64,000 nucleotides of DNA from Hymenobacter crusticola (lineage in GTDB: Bacteria; Bacteroidota; Bacteroidia; Cytophagales; Hymenobacteraceae), in contig NZ_MTSE01000002.1 in the NCBI RefSeq assembly GCF_002154225.1, positions 434,001 to 498,000 of the forward strand, given 5' to 3'. This document shows positions 7,308-16,631 of the stretch, in pieces. Below the pieces are notes generated by a model that did not search any database, had not been told where the DNA came from, and saw only the letters and a program-made list of their open reading frames with translations. The position numbers and the translations under genes are program-made. Numbering within the stretch: position 1 is the stretch's first letter; each line of letters begins with the position of its first letter.

Positions 7308-7322
7308 TAAGAGTATTTCAAA

Positions 7323-7342
7323 CTTTCAATAATAATTGAAAG
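7323..7342. promoter_or_regulatory. Operator-like inverted repeat upstream of the GbsR-like gene
   Basis: Perfect CTTTCAA-N6-TTGAAAG, 28 bases before the regulator's ATG and overlapping its presumed -33 region. Its near-identical partner is at 6730-6749. The overlap with the promoter fits repression by the encoded regulator. Confidence 0.6.
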
Positions 7343-7349
7343 AAATATT

Positions 7350-7793
7350 TTACCTCTCTTTCAATCTCCTAATCCTGATAGCTGTCTTACGGCGATGTTC
7401 AACTAGAAACATGCGCCGAGCAATTCTGAAATCAACCGAATCCATACGAACGAATTTGCCAAGACCATAAATGGCAAGCGTGTCGAAGGAGCGAGAAGAG
7501 TTAGATTGAAAAGATACAGGAACCGTGTAACCTAGGCAGCCTTGCCGAATAGTAACGGAGTCACCTTGTTGGTTAAGTCTGACTCTACTATAGCCTGAAG
7601 CGTTCTTCAGAGCTAATCGGAGATGCTCCGGAGTTTTAATGAACAGAATATCATCGTTACCAATTATTGAGGCGGAGTGTGCTGGATTGATATTGTGCCA
7701 TGCTCCAACTAGGTCATCATCGACTACGCTTGATGCTTTGCTACATGACGCTAGCAACAATATCCCAAAGACAAATAGGCGGTAACAGACCAT
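7350..7793 (-). CDS. Lipoprotein of unknown function
   Basis: A 147-residue protein. It starts with a lipoprotein signal MVCYRLFVFGILLLASCSK, with the lipobox LLASC placing the acylated Cys at residue 17. The remainder is a small beta-rich domain (DDDLVGAWHNINPAHSASI) and a basic tail (HRRKTAIRIRRLKER). The opening DLVGAW..N resembles lipocalin-like lipoproteins that begin with a GxW motif, but this is only suggestive. It sits just upstream of the GbsR gene on the same strand, and its stop lies within 10 bases of the operator-like repeat. Confidence 0.7.
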   Translation of the reverse strand: MVCYRLFVFGILLLASCSKASSVVDDDLVGAWHNINPAHSASIIGNDDILFIKTPEHLRLALKNASGYSRVRLNQQGDSVTIRQGCLGYTVPVSFQSNSSRSFDTLAIYGLGKFVRMDSVDFRIARRMFLVEHRRKTAIRIRRLKER

Positions 7794-7962
7794 GGAATCG
7801 ATTGTATGAGTCAGAAGCTGCAGACGTTACTATTTCTTCTTACCTAGGTCTGCGGGCTCTTAAAACTAGGTGGCCTCATCTTCTTGTAAGCTAAACGATA
7901 CGATAAGCAAGTTAGTCTTGGCTGGTCTGTTTACTGACCGCACAGCCTAGGTAACTACTCAT

Positions 7963-9246
7963 TTACTCTTCCTCATCGGTATGTACCCCGAGCTGCGCGT
8001 TGATCAGCGGCATTTTGGGGGAGAGAAAGAAGCCGGTGAGACTGGCGAACATGACCGGCACAATACTGTGAAAGCCGGTGAGTGTACCGAGCAGTACCGT
8101 CGTGCTGATGGGCGTGCGGGTTACGCAAGCGTTGATAGCCGCCATACAGCTAATCAGAATGAGCGGGAGATTATGACCCGGAAGCAACGAGTGTAGGAGT
8201 AAGCCTGCAACTGCCCCCACAAAAAACAAGGGGATGATAAAGCCGCCGCGCCACCCCGAAGTCACCGTTAGGGCAATAGCCAGCAGCTTGGCACCCATCA
8301 GTAGCAGCAGAAACTGAGGCGAGAAAGTGCTACGCAGTACTTCCGCTAATTGATCGTGCCCGAAGTAGCGCGACAGCGGCACGAAGTAGGCGATAGTTCC
8401 GATCAGAATGCCGCTCAGGGCCATACGCCAATAAATAGGCAGGCGCCGACTCCGAAACAAGCCTCGGCAGCGCCGCACAATAAAAATAAAAAGCCAGCCG
8501 ACGGCCGTGCCCACCAAGGCGTATAGAACTGCCAGAAAACAGTCGTTGAGGCTAGGTGAGGTGTAAAGCGGAAATTGCCAGGTAGGACCTAGGCCCGTGT
8601 GCGTGATCAGAACGAAAATGATGTAGCTGGAGCAGCTGGCTACGAAAGCCGGAATCAGGGCCTGGTAGTACTCAACTACGTGGCGGTGATGCAGGATTTC
8701 GAGCGCAAATAAGCTGCCGCCGAGCGGCGCCCCGAACAGCGCCGTGAAAGCAGCGGCCATGCCCGCAATGCTGAGTGAGCGTAAGTCTTCGCCGCGCAGG
8801 CGAAAGCGCTGGGCTAGCCACGTGCCCGTGGAGCCTACTACTTGTACTAGTGGCGCTTCCGGCCCGGCACTACCGCCGCTGGCAATACACACCAACGACG
8901 ACAGAATCATGGAGAGGTTATTTCGAGGATCTAGTTGGCCGCCTTTGAAGCGAATGTTGTTCACAATCAAGTCCATCTCGCCTGGGTCACCGAGCTTGTA
9001 AATGACCAGTCCGGCCAGCAACCCAGCCGTGGCCATGAGTGGAATCACCCAGAGGCCCGGCACCATGGCCAGCCACTCCATCAGGTGCTCGAGCACAATC
9101 CAATAGCCACCCGCCAAGACGCCACCCATTATTCCGATCAGGGCCCACAAGAAAAACAAACGGCTGAATACAAACGGGTTAAATTGCAGCGAATCGTTTA
9201 CTCGGGTACGAAGGGTTAGGGCGCGTCGGCGGGTGCGAAACTTCAT
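7963..9246 (-). CDS. ClC-family chloride channel/transporter
   Basis: A 427-residue membrane protein of the voltage-gated chloride channel family, with about ten to twelve hydrophobic helices. Diagnostic motifs are GGSAGPEAPLVQVVGSTGTWLAQ (split: GGSAGPEAP is the helix-start motif equivalent to GK/REGP, with Glu as gating residue) and FGAPLGGSLFALE. A late GWRGGFIIPLFFVGA matches the GGxFxP motif. It has no CBS domains at its C terminus (ending HTDEEE), as in short bacterial ClCs. It may be an exchanger or channel; the sequence alone does not decide. It is transcribed alone. Confidence 0.9.
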   Translation of the reverse strand: MKFRTRRRALTLRTRVNDSLQFNPFVFSRLFFLWALIGIMGGVLAGGYWIVLEHLMEWLAMVPGLWVIPLMATAGLLAGLVIYKLGDPGEMDLIVNNIRFKGGQLDPRNNLSMILSSLVCIASGGSAGPEAPLVQVVGSTGTWLAQRFRLRGEDLRSLSIAGMAAAFTALFGAPLGGSLFALEILHHRHVVEYYQALIPAFVASCSSYIIFVLITHTGLGPTWQFPLYTSPSLNDCFLAVLYALVGTAVGWLFIFIVRRCRGLFRSRRLPIYWRMALSGILIGTIAYFVPLSRYFGHDQLAEVLRSTFSPQFLLLLMGAKLLAIALTVTSGWRGGFIIPLFFVGAVAGLLLHSLLPGHNLPLILISCMAAINACVTRTPISTTVLLGTLTGFHSIVPVMFASLTGFFLSPKMPLINAQLGVHTDEEE

Positions 9247-9337
9247 GGTACAGAAGGGGAGGCTATGAAATAGCTAGCACTACATCCGGGAAAGAATGTA
9301 GTGCCAGACGTGCTTAATAAGAAGAGAGAAGGAGCGC

Positions 9338-12300
9338 CTAAATCAGTTGGCAGGCTTCGATTTCCATCTCGCGCATCTTGCGGATAAAGGCTTTCGGCTC
9401 GATGCGGTAGCGGCGTGAGTACGTGTCTACGGTGAGGTGTTCGTGCGGCTCGGCGAACTTAATTTCCAGCTTTTTCGAACCGGCTGACTCCTCTACGGCG
9501 GCCATGAAGCGGTCCATAAACGGCTCCGTGACGGTGCGGAGGTCAAGCTGCACGCGCACACCGTTAGCTAGCTTTTCGGCTACGTTGAACAGCGGCTCCA
9601 TGGTCAGAATCTTGAACTCGAACTGGTCGGAGTCGCGGAAGCGCTGGGCGTACTTGCCCCGGATGTACATGGGCGGCACCTGCTCCTTATCGTAATTGCG
9701 GGGGTTAATGATGGAGCTGAAACGCGAATAATCGTCGCGGAACAAAGCTAGGTTTAAGCTCGATTCGTAATCTTCCACGCTGAATGACACGAAGGGCTGG
9801 CCCGTCTTGGTCGTCTTGAACATCACGTTCGAAATCAGACCGGCTACCGTTACTTCGCGGTTCTTGTAGTTCTCTACTTTGTCCAGCCCGCAAGTGCAAT
9901 AAGAGTCAATTTCAAGCTTGAAATCGTCGAGCGGGTGGCCCGAGAGGTAGAAGCCTACGACTTCCTTTTCGCGGCGGAGCTGCTCGGTGGCGGGCCAGGG
10001 CTCCATGTCAGCCACTTTGGGTAGGGGCATGGCTACCGCGCCAAAAGCGCCGCCACCAAATAGGCTCTGCTGGGCTGAGTCTTGGTCGGCTTGGTACTGC
10101 TGGCCCATGCGCACCGCTTTGTCAATGAGGTTCTGGTCGCCGCCGGGGGCTTCCACAAACTGACGGCGGTGATACCGCTCGAACGAATCGAAGGCGCCCG
10201 ATAAAGCTAAACTTTCAAACGTCTTCTTATTGACGGCCCGCAAGTTGACCCGTTTCGAGAAGTCGAAGATATCCGTGAAAGGACCCTTTTTAGCGCGCTC
10301 CGCTACGATGTTCTCGATGGCTGCTTCGCCGGCGCCTTTCACGGCGGCCATGCCGAAACGAATCTGACCTTTTTCGTTTACGTTGAACTTGAGGATCGAT
10401 TCGTTCACGTCGGGACCTAGCACGGGCACCCCTTGGCGACGAGCTTCCTCGATGAAGAACGTCACCTTCTTGATGTCCGACATGTTGTTGGTCAACACGG
10501 CGGCCATGTACTCGGCGGGGTAATTGGCTTTGAGGTAGCCAGTCTGGTAAGCCACCACCGAGTAGGCGGCGGAGTGGGAGCGGTTGAAGCCGTAGGCCGC
10601 AAACTTCTCCATCACGTCGAATACCTCGTTGGCCTTTTTCTCCTTGATACCGTGCAGTTCGGCCGCGCCCTTACAGAACTTCTCGCGCTCCAAGGCCATC
10701 TTCTTCATGTCCTTCTTACCCATGGCGCGGCGCAACAAGTCGGCGCCGCCGAGCGAGTAGCCGGCCAAGATCTGAGCGGCCTGCATGATCTGCTCCTGGT
10801 ACACCATGATGCCCTGGGAGTAGTTTAGGATGGGCTCCAGCAGTTCGTGCGGGTATTCCACTACCTCGCGGCCGTGCTTGCGGTTGATGAAGTTCGGGAT
10901 GAACTGCATCGGACCGGGCCGGTAGAGGGCGTTCATGGCAATCAAGTCCTCGATGTTGGTGGGCTTGAGGTCCTTGAGGTACATGCGCATACCCTCGGAT
11001 TCAAACTGGAACGTGCCGATGGTGTCGCCGCGCTGGTAGAGCTCGTATGTCTTAGGGTCGTCGAGCGGAATGTCGTCGATGTTGATGTCAACACCGTGGT
11101 TCTTCTTGATCAGCTCTAAGGCGTCCACGATAATCGTGAGCGTCTTGAGCCCCAAGAAGTCCATCTTGAGCATCCCCGCTGATTCAATCACCTTGCCGTC
11201 GAACTGCGTGACGAGCAGGTCCGAATCCTTGGAGGTCGAAACCGGAATGTACTTGGTGATGTCGTCGGGCGCGATGATGACGCCGGCGGCGTGGATACCA
11301 GTGTTCCGCACCGAACCTTCTAGCTTCTCGGCTAGGCGCAGAATCTGACCGCGCAGGTTGTCGGGCGCATCATCGCGCCGAATCATATCCAGCTCCTGAT
11401 TCTCTGCAAAGGCGCCAGCTAGGGTCGTGCCGGGCTTTTCGGGGACCATCTTCGCTAGCTCGTTGGTCACGGGCAGCGGCAATTCCATGGCCCGCGCCAC
11501 GTCCTTGATGCTGGACTTGGCGGCCATGGTACCGAAGGTGATGATCTGGGCCACCTGCGTTTTACCGTACTTGTCCACCACGTAGTCGATTACGCGCTGG
11601 CGGTTCACGTCGTCAAAGTCGATGTCAATATCAGGCATTGACACACGCTCCGGGTTCAAGAAACGCTCGAATAGCAGCGAATACTTAATCGGGTCGATGT
11701 TGGTGATACCCACACAGTAGGCCACCGCCGAGCCCGCCGCCGAACCACGACCTGGGCCTACCGCCACGCCCATGTCGCGGCCCTTGTTAATGAAGTCCTG
11801 CACGATGAGGAAATAGCCCGCGAAGCCCATCGTCTGGATGATGCGCAGCTCGTATTCCAGCCGTTCATCGATTTCGGGTGTGCGCTCAGAGTAACGCGGC
11901 GGCTTGGTCATTGTCACGATACCTTTCCCGGCACTCGGTCCAAAAGCCCCCACATACGTTAGCTCCCGCAGGAATTCATCGGCGTTGGCAAAGCCGGCGG
12001 GTAGCGGGAAATTGGGCAATAAGATGTCACGGGCCAGCTTGGGCGGCGTGATCTTATCCACAATCTCGTTGGTGTTATCCACACTTTCCGGCACGTCGCG
12101 GAACAGGTGGTTCATCTCCTCCTGGCTCTTAAAATAGAACTGGTCGTTGGGGAAGCCGAAGCGCGACCTAGGTCTGGGCATCTGGGCTTCCTCATCGATG
12201 CGCATAAGCTGTCGACGCACCTGGTCATCGGACGAAGCTAGGGGGCGCAAATTGTCGAGATGATCATAAATTACCTTTTTCTCCGACGACATCAGGCGGA

Positions 12301-13054
12301 AGTACTTGGTCTGGAAGTCGCCCACTGGAATGCTGTGCTCTTCACCTGTATTCACGCACAAAAGCAGGTCGTGGGGCGCGAAGTCGTCCTGGTTGACGTA
12401 GTGAGAGTCATTGGTGCAAATGACCTTCACGTTGTACTTCTTGGCCCACTTCAGCAGCACCTGATTCAGGTCTTCCTGGCTCTTGCCGGTGTTGTCGATG
12501 TTCTCGATGCCGTGGCGCTGAATTTCAATGTAGTAATCGTCGCCAAACACATCGAGCCACCATTTCAGCTGTTTCTCGGCTTCTTCCTCCGTTTTCCACA
12601 GCAGCGCCTGCGGAATTTCCGCACCAATGCAGCACGACGTGGCAATCAGACCCTCGTGGTACTGAAGCAGCAACTCCTTGTCGATACGCGGGTACTTGGA
12701 GTACACACCCTCAATAAAGCTCATCGAGCAGAGCTTGGCTAGGTTGTGGTAGCCTGCCTGGTCTTTCGCTAGCAGAAGTTGGTGATGGCGCACGTCCCGC
12801 TCACCTTTTTCGCGGCTAAACTGCTTCTTATGTCGGTCTTCTACCAGGTAAAACTCGCAGCCCACGATGGGCTTCACGTTGTACTTGTTTGCCTCTGCCA
12901 CGAAGTTGAAGGCGCCGAACATGTTGCCGTGGTCGGTGAGGGCAACGGCGGGCATGCCGTCGGCCTGCGCTTTCTTCATCAGCGCGCCAATGCTAGCTTG
13001 GCCGTCGAGGAGGGAATACTGGGTGTGGCAATGAAGGTGGGAGAAAACAGGCAT
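9338..13054 (-). CDS. dnaE: DNA polymerase III alpha subunit
   Basis: The replicative DNA polymerase catalytic subunit, 1238 residues from the ATG at 13054. I prefer this start because MPVFSHLHCHTQYSLLDG is the conserved N terminus; a longer frame upstream adds 19 unconserved residues. Order: PHP domain (1-300), palm with catalytic MPDIDIDFDD (about residue 490), fingers with the PGRGSAAGS motif, helix-hairpin-helix region, and OB-fold (VTVAGLISNVMFKTTKTGQPFVSFSVED). No N-terminal 3'-5' exonuclease is fused, so this is the DnaE type, not PolC. Its upstream leader and first codons are duplicated in decayed form at about 15060-15260. Confidence 0.97.
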   Translation of the reverse strand: MPVFSHLHCHTQYSLLDGQASIGALMKKAQADGMPAVALTDHGNMFGAFNFVAEANKYNVKPIVGCEFYLVEDRHKKQFSREKGERDVRHHQLLLAKDQAGYHNLAKLCSMSFIEGVYSKYPRIDKELLLQYHEGLIATSCCIGAEIPQALLWKTEEEAEKQLKWWLDVFGDDYYIEIQRHGIENIDNTGKSQEDLNQVLLKWAKKYNVKVICTNDSHYVNQDDFAPHDLLLCVNTGEEHSIPVGDFQTKYFRLMSSEKKVIYDHLDNLRPLASSDDQVRRQLMRIDEEAQMPRPRSRFGFPNDQFYFKSQEEMNHLFRDVPESVDNTNEIVDKITPPKLARDILLPNFPLPAGFANADEFLRELTYVGAFGPSAGKGIVTMTKPPRYSERTPEIDERLEYELRIIQTMGFAGYFLIVQDFINKGRDMGVAVGPGRGSAAGSAVAYCVGITNIDPIKYSLLFERFLNPERVSMPDIDIDFDDVNRQRVIDYVVDKYGKTQVAQIITFGTMAAKSSIKDVARAMELPLPVTNELAKMVPEKPGTTLAGAFAENQELDMIRRDDAPDNLRGQILRLAEKLEGSVRNTGIHAAGVIIAPDDITKYIPVSTSKDSDLLVTQFDGKVIESAGMLKMDFLGLKTLTIIVDALELIKKNHGVDINIDDIPLDDPKTYELYQRGDTIGTFQFESEGMRMYLKDLKPTNIEDLIAMNALYRPGPMQFIPNFINRKHGREVVEYPHELLEPILNYSQGIMVYQEQIMQAAQILAGYSLGGADLLRRAMGKKDMKKMALEREKFCKGAAELHGIKEKKANEVFDVMEKFAAYGFNRSHSAAYSVVAYQTGYLKANYPAEYMAAVLTNNMSDIKKVTFFIEEARRQGVPVLGPDVNESILKFNVNEKGQIRFGMAAVKGAGEAAIENIVAERAKKGPFTDIFDFSKRVNLRAVNKKTFESLALSGAFDSFERYHRRQFVEAPGGDQNLIDKAVRMGQQYQADQDSAQQSLFGGGAFGAVAMPLPKVADMEPWPATEQLRREKEVVGFYLSGHPLDDFKLEIDSYCTCGLDKVENYKNREVTVAGLISNVMFKTTKTGQPFVSFSVEDYESSLNLALFRDDYSRFSSIINPRNYDKEQVPPMYIRGKYAQRFRDSDQFEFKILTMEPLFNVAEKLANGVRVQLDLRTVTEPFMDRFMAAVEESAGSKKLEIKFAEPHEHLTVDTYSRRYRIEPKAFIRKMREMEIEACQLI

Positions 13055-13159
13055 AGCAAGCGGATTTGGAGGCAGAAGGCACCTAGGGTTCAGTAAAGTT
13101 ACCGCCGCCAACTGGGAAAGGAAAGCTGCCGAACCGGATGTATCTGTGTATCAAGAACA

Positions 13160-13190
13160 AAAAAGGATGGCCTTTAGAGCCATCCTTTTT
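13160..13190 (-). terminator. Terminator downstream of the FG-GAP gene
   Basis: 12-bp arms (13160-13171 and 13179-13190) built on AAAAAGGATGGC with T-run on the minus side. A second, diverged copy of the same hairpin lies at 15232-15258 after the MFS gene. Confidence 0.75.
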
Positions 13191-13252
13191 AATGAGATCT
13201 TCCTGGCAACTAGTTGCCCGCAAAATACTATAGACAAGTAAGCAGACAGTTA

Positions 13253-14965
13253 CTAGTGTAAGATCACGCGTTTCGTAGTGCCCTGTTGCCCCGTTGGGGT
13301 TACCGTTAGCAGATAAACTCCCGGTGTCAAGCCAGCAGTAGGTAGCACAGAAGCTTGTCCTTCGAAAGCTAGTTCGCGCACGAGGCGGCCCAAGGCGTTG
13401 TACAGGGTTGCTTTGCCACCGTTAGCGGCAGCGGTTTCGAAGTGGAGGTCGGTGCCACGGTCCACTGGATTAGGCCAAGCACCCATAGCTTGAGCTTTGA
13501 GCGTCGTTTGCTGAGTAGCTAGTATAGTGGTAGCGTTGCGGTGCACGATTATCTGGCCCGTCGGATCGTTGCTGTTGCCACTGAGGCTATACACGACCAA
13601 ATCCAGGTCGCCGTCGTTGTCCATATCGCCGAGTGCAAGATCCACGGGGCGCGAGATGGTCGAAATATCTGCCTGGCGGATAAAGTTACCTGTACCAGTG
13701 TTCAAGTTTAGATTGATACTGTTTGAGGAGGCGCTGTTTTCGCGCGCATCGGTGATAATGTCCAAGTCTTTGTCACCATCAATGTCACCTATCTCTACTA
13801 CCTGTGGGCCGCTGCCAATTAATAAATCAGGAGCCTTCGTAAAAGTGGCATTACCGTTGTTGCGCCACAGACTAAGCTTTCCATCTGGTTGGAAAATCGG
13901 AACGGCAATATCTACGTCGCCATCATCATCAAAATCGGCTAGTCCAATAGTGCCTCGATAGCCGCCCACCGGTAATTCGGTGGTGCCAGAGAACTGTCCT
14001 TGACCGTTATTCAGACGAATGTTCAAGGGGCTAGTCGATGTATTGCCATATCCAGTTAGGGCATCCAAGTCACCGTCGTTGTCAAGGTCAGCCAGCTCTA
14101 CTCGCATTGCGTTAGAAGATATGCTAACCTGCCCGTTGCCCGTGAACACGCCCGTTCCATTGTTCAGGCGAACTTGAAGCGTTTTACTGGTCCCTTCCGA
14201 GAAGATAAGGTCTAAGTCGCCGTCGCTATCCAAATCGCCCAGCGCGAGTGCAGCAACCTCGGTACTTGTGCTAATAGTACTTGACACCGGGGTAAAAGTA
14301 CCCGCGCCGTTATTGCGCAAGACGCCTAGGCCCGTGTTTTTGATTGCATATACCAGATCGAGGTCGCCGTCGCCATCCACGTCGCCTGGCCTGAAGCGCT
14401 GGGTAGCTACGTTGAGGTCAACAAGTGGCGCGAGTTTGCCGGTACCGTCGTTACGCAGTACGCCCAGCGACGGCCTCCCTAGGTAATAAGGTACTACTAC
14501 ATCCAAATCGGAGTCGCCGTCTACGTCGATAAGCGTCAGGTAGTCTTGTGAGTTGCTTTGGGTGCTTATCGGGGTAGCTACTCCCGCCTCAAACCTGCCG
14601 CCGCTGCCACCCGCAACGGCGGCTGTAAACTGCCACGCGTATTTGGCCCCATCCGGACCTGTGAGCGTTGCCGACAAGGTTTCACCTGCTCGAAAAGGGG
14701 CAGCAGGTACAAAGGAAATCGTGTTGTTGTTGATGGTAGTCGTACCACTTCGCAAGCCGCCTGACTGCGAGCTATATACCTTCAGACTGGCTGACGTAAA
14801 TGGGGTTACTGTGGCCGAAACCAGAGTAGTGACGGGTTGCTTAAAACTATGTGGCGCGGGCGAAATATTAGAAATAACGGGAAACTGGGCTACTGCCTGA
14901 TTGGCAACGAAGAACCCAACGAGTGTAGCAGCAAAAGCTGACCAATAGGAAGTAGATGGATGCAT
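13253..14965 (-). CDS. FG-GAP/VCBS repeat protein with type IX secretion tail
   Basis: A 570-residue secreted protein. It has a signal peptide (residues about 1-26, ending AVAQ) and an N-terminal Ig-like or bacterial Ig/DUF-type region (SNISPAPHSFKQPVTTLVSATVTPF). About seven FG-GAP-like beta-propeller repeats follow, each with a calcium-binding DxDGDxDLD word (DVDGDSDLDVVV, DVDGDGDLDLVY, DLDSDGDLDLIF, DLDNDGDLDALT, DFDDDGDVDIAV). The C-terminal Por tail (AWPNPVDRGTDLHFE, then GRLVRELAF and LTPGVYLLTVTPTG, ending RVILH) directs export by the T9SS and anchoring at the cell surface. Its target is unknown. It lies between two copies of the dnaE 5' region, suggesting local rearrangement. Confidence 0.9.
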   Translation of the reverse strand: MHPSTSYWSAFAATLVGFFVANQAVAQFPVISNISPAPHSFKQPVTTLVSATVTPFTSASLKVYSSQSGGLRSGTTTINNNTISFVPAAPFRAGETLSATLTGPDGAKYAWQFTAAVAGGSGGRFEAGVATPISTQSNSQDYLTLIDVDGDSDLDVVVPYYLGRPSLGVLRNDGTGKLAPLVDLNVATQRFRPGDVDGDGDLDLVYAIKNTGLGVLRNNGAGTFTPVSSTISTSTEVAALALGDLDSDGDLDLIFSEGTSKTLQVRLNNGTGVFTGNGQVSISSNAMRVELADLDNDGDLDALTGYGNTSTSPLNIRLNNGQGQFSGTTELPVGGYRGTIGLADFDDDGDVDIAVPIFQPDGKLSLWRNNGNATFTKAPDLLIGSGPQVVEIGDIDGDKDLDIITDARENSASSNSINLNLNTGTGNFIRQADISTISRPVDLALGDMDNDGDLDLVVYSLSGNSNDPTGQIIVHRNATTILATQQTTLKAQAMGAWPNPVDRGTDLHFETAAANGGKATLYNALGRLVRELAFEGQASVLPTAGLTPGVYLLTVTPTGQQGTTKRVILH

Positions 14966-15059
14966 AAAAAGTTAGATTAGAATAGTAAGAGGAAGCAATA
15001 TTCGAAGGTAGTATTTTAAATAGGTTTAATTAGCTATTTGCCAGGCTGAGCAGCAGCTA

Positions 15060-15260
15060 TTTATCTGAATTACGAGAACAATTAAGCTAGGACCGATAGT
15101 AGCTTGACTATCACGAGAGAAACACTAAGCATGGCAATGAAAGCGGGAAATAACAAACAGATGGGAAGGCAGAAAGTACCCAGAGTTTAGTAAAGCTGCC
15201 GAGCCGAGCATTTCTGATTGTCACTGATAAGAAAGGATGGCCTTTGGAGCCATCCTTTTC
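15060..15260 (-). pseudogene. Decayed duplicate of the dnaE 5' end, leader and upstream terminator
   Basis: This stretch aligns with 12975-13190. From right to left it holds the AAAGGATGGC hairpin (15232-15258), a leader matching that of dnaE except for about 27 bases lost between two AAAG words, and then sequence matching the first roughly 30 dnaE codons. The word TTCATTGCCA of the HLHCHT codons is intact, while the frame is broken by stops such as TGA and TAG. Differences are largely C/T and G/A transitions. It is too short and broken to encode protein. It follows the MFS stop exactly as the intact copy follows the FG-GAP stop. Confidence 0.7.
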
Positions 15261-15314
15261 GAGCAGCGAAGCTAGGTGCTGGTGCCAAGCAAGCTGGGTC
15301 CGTCTGTCAGGAGC

Positions 15315-16631
15315 CTAGCCACGCAGCGGCGCGATACGGGTGCCGCCAGGTGAAAACCTCGCATCAGCGCCGGAAACGGTCGTTTTTCGGCCGGCGCCCG
15401 TTTCGCGTAGCAGCAGCGCCGCCACGATTGCCACGCTGGTGCACCCGATCCAGAACAAGCCGCCGGTCTGAAAGTGTGCGGCTGGGTCGGCGGCGTTGCC
15501 GAGCGTTTGGCCGTAGAGGCGGGCGAATAGGGGGCCTAGCACCGCACTCACGCCAAAGGTGAGAAAGTTCATGGCGCCGGTAGCGCTGCCTTTCACCTCA
15601 TCCGGGTTGGCTTCTTTGATAATGGAATACGGAATCATGGCCGCGCCCGAGGCTACGCCGAACAAAAATAGGCTCACATACAGCGGCAGCAAGCTAGGTA
15701 AATACAGCTGTTGCAAACCCAGCAACATCATGCTAGCAGCCCCACCAAACAGCACCGGCTTGCGGCGACCTAGGCGGTCGGCGGCCCAACCGAGCAACGG
15801 GCAGCCCACTACCCAGCCTAGCGGGACCATCGAGCAAGCCCATGCCGCGGCCGCGTAGCTCATCTGCTGGTCTTGCTGCAACGAGGCCACACCCCAATTC
15901 ATGGCAAAGATGGTGGTAGGGGCGAAGAGCAACCCGGCAATCAGGCCACACAAGTACGACTGCGGGTTGCGAAAAACTATCTTATAGGGCTCCAGCAAGC
16001 TAGCTTTGGCGTTGGGTTGCTGCGCTTGCTCCGCGGCGTCATTGGGGGTAATGAAAAACAACGCCAAACAAGTAGCTAGGTTGGCTGCGCCCATCAGTAC
16101 CCAAAACGTGCGCAAATCGAAGCCGTTGTGAATAAGCGGGCCCGCAACCGACTGCCCAAGGGCGCCACCTAGCATGCCCAAGCACTGCGTAGCACCGATA
16201 GCGGTAGCCAGTGACTTAGCCTGAAACCCGCGCGACGCTAGGTATACCGAGCCCGTAAAGGCGAAAGCCGAACCGGCGCCCTGTAGCAAGCGGCCTGCAT
16301 TGCCAGCCAAGGGACCTGGCACGGCAAATAGCGCGCACCCGAGCGCCACTATCGCAACCCCAGCCGGCAGAGCATACTTGGCACCCGTGCGGTCGAGGGC
16401 GATACCGGCTATCAGCCCGGCCAGGGAGTACGTGTAATAATACGTGCCCAGAATGCCGCTGACCTCCGTCGTGCTTACGCCAAACACCCCAGCCAACTCC
16501 GGCAGCATCACGGCGGGTCCGGAGCGCACGGCGTATTCGAGGAAGTAAAAAATGAGGGAGAATACCCAGGCAATAACGTAGGGTCGAGTGCGGGCTGAGC
16601 TACTAGGGACTAACATCTTCTGTAAAGGCAA
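15315..16631 (-). CDS. Major facilitator superfamily transporter
   Basis: A 438-residue inner-membrane protein with twelve predicted helices. The MFS inter-helix motif appears as GIALDRTGAKYALPAG after helix 2 and as GWAADRLGRRKPVLFGG after helix 8. A central cytoplasmic loop (AAEQAQQPNAKASLLEPYKIVFRN) separates the halves. The N terminus is SSSARTRPYVIAWVFSLIFYFLEYAVRSGPAVM. This style resembles anion:cation symporter/hexuronate-type or nitrate-like MFS members, but I cannot assign the substrate. The start is the first of several possible Met residues (another is at position 6). It is transcribed alone, ending before the hairpin at 15232-15258. Confidence 0.88.
   Translation of the reverse strand: MPLQKMLVPSSSARTRPYVIAWVFSLIFYFLEYAVRSGPAVMLPELAGVFGVSTTEVSGILGTYYYTYSLAGLIAGIALDRTGAKYALPAGVAIVALGCALFAVPGPLAGNAGRLLQGAGSAFAFTGSVYLASRGFQAKSLATAIGATQCLGMLGGALGQSVAGPLIHNGFDLRTFWVLMGAANLATCLALFFITPNDAAEQAQQPNAKASLLEPYKIVFRNPQSYLCGLIAGLLFAPTTIFAMNWGVASLQQDQQMSYAAAAWACSMVPLGWVVGCPLLGWAADRLGRRKPVLFGGAASMMLLGLQQLYLPSLLPLYVSLFLFGVASGAAMIPYSIIKEANPDEVKGSATGAMNFLTFGVSAVLGPLFARLYGQTLGNAADPAAHFQTGGLFWIGCTSVAIVAALLLRETGAGRKTTVSGADARFSPGGTRIAPLRG

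Noticed and set aside
9423..13096. Many plus-strand open frames over dnaE
   Set aside because: Antisense shadows of a high-GC coding gene with no family features.
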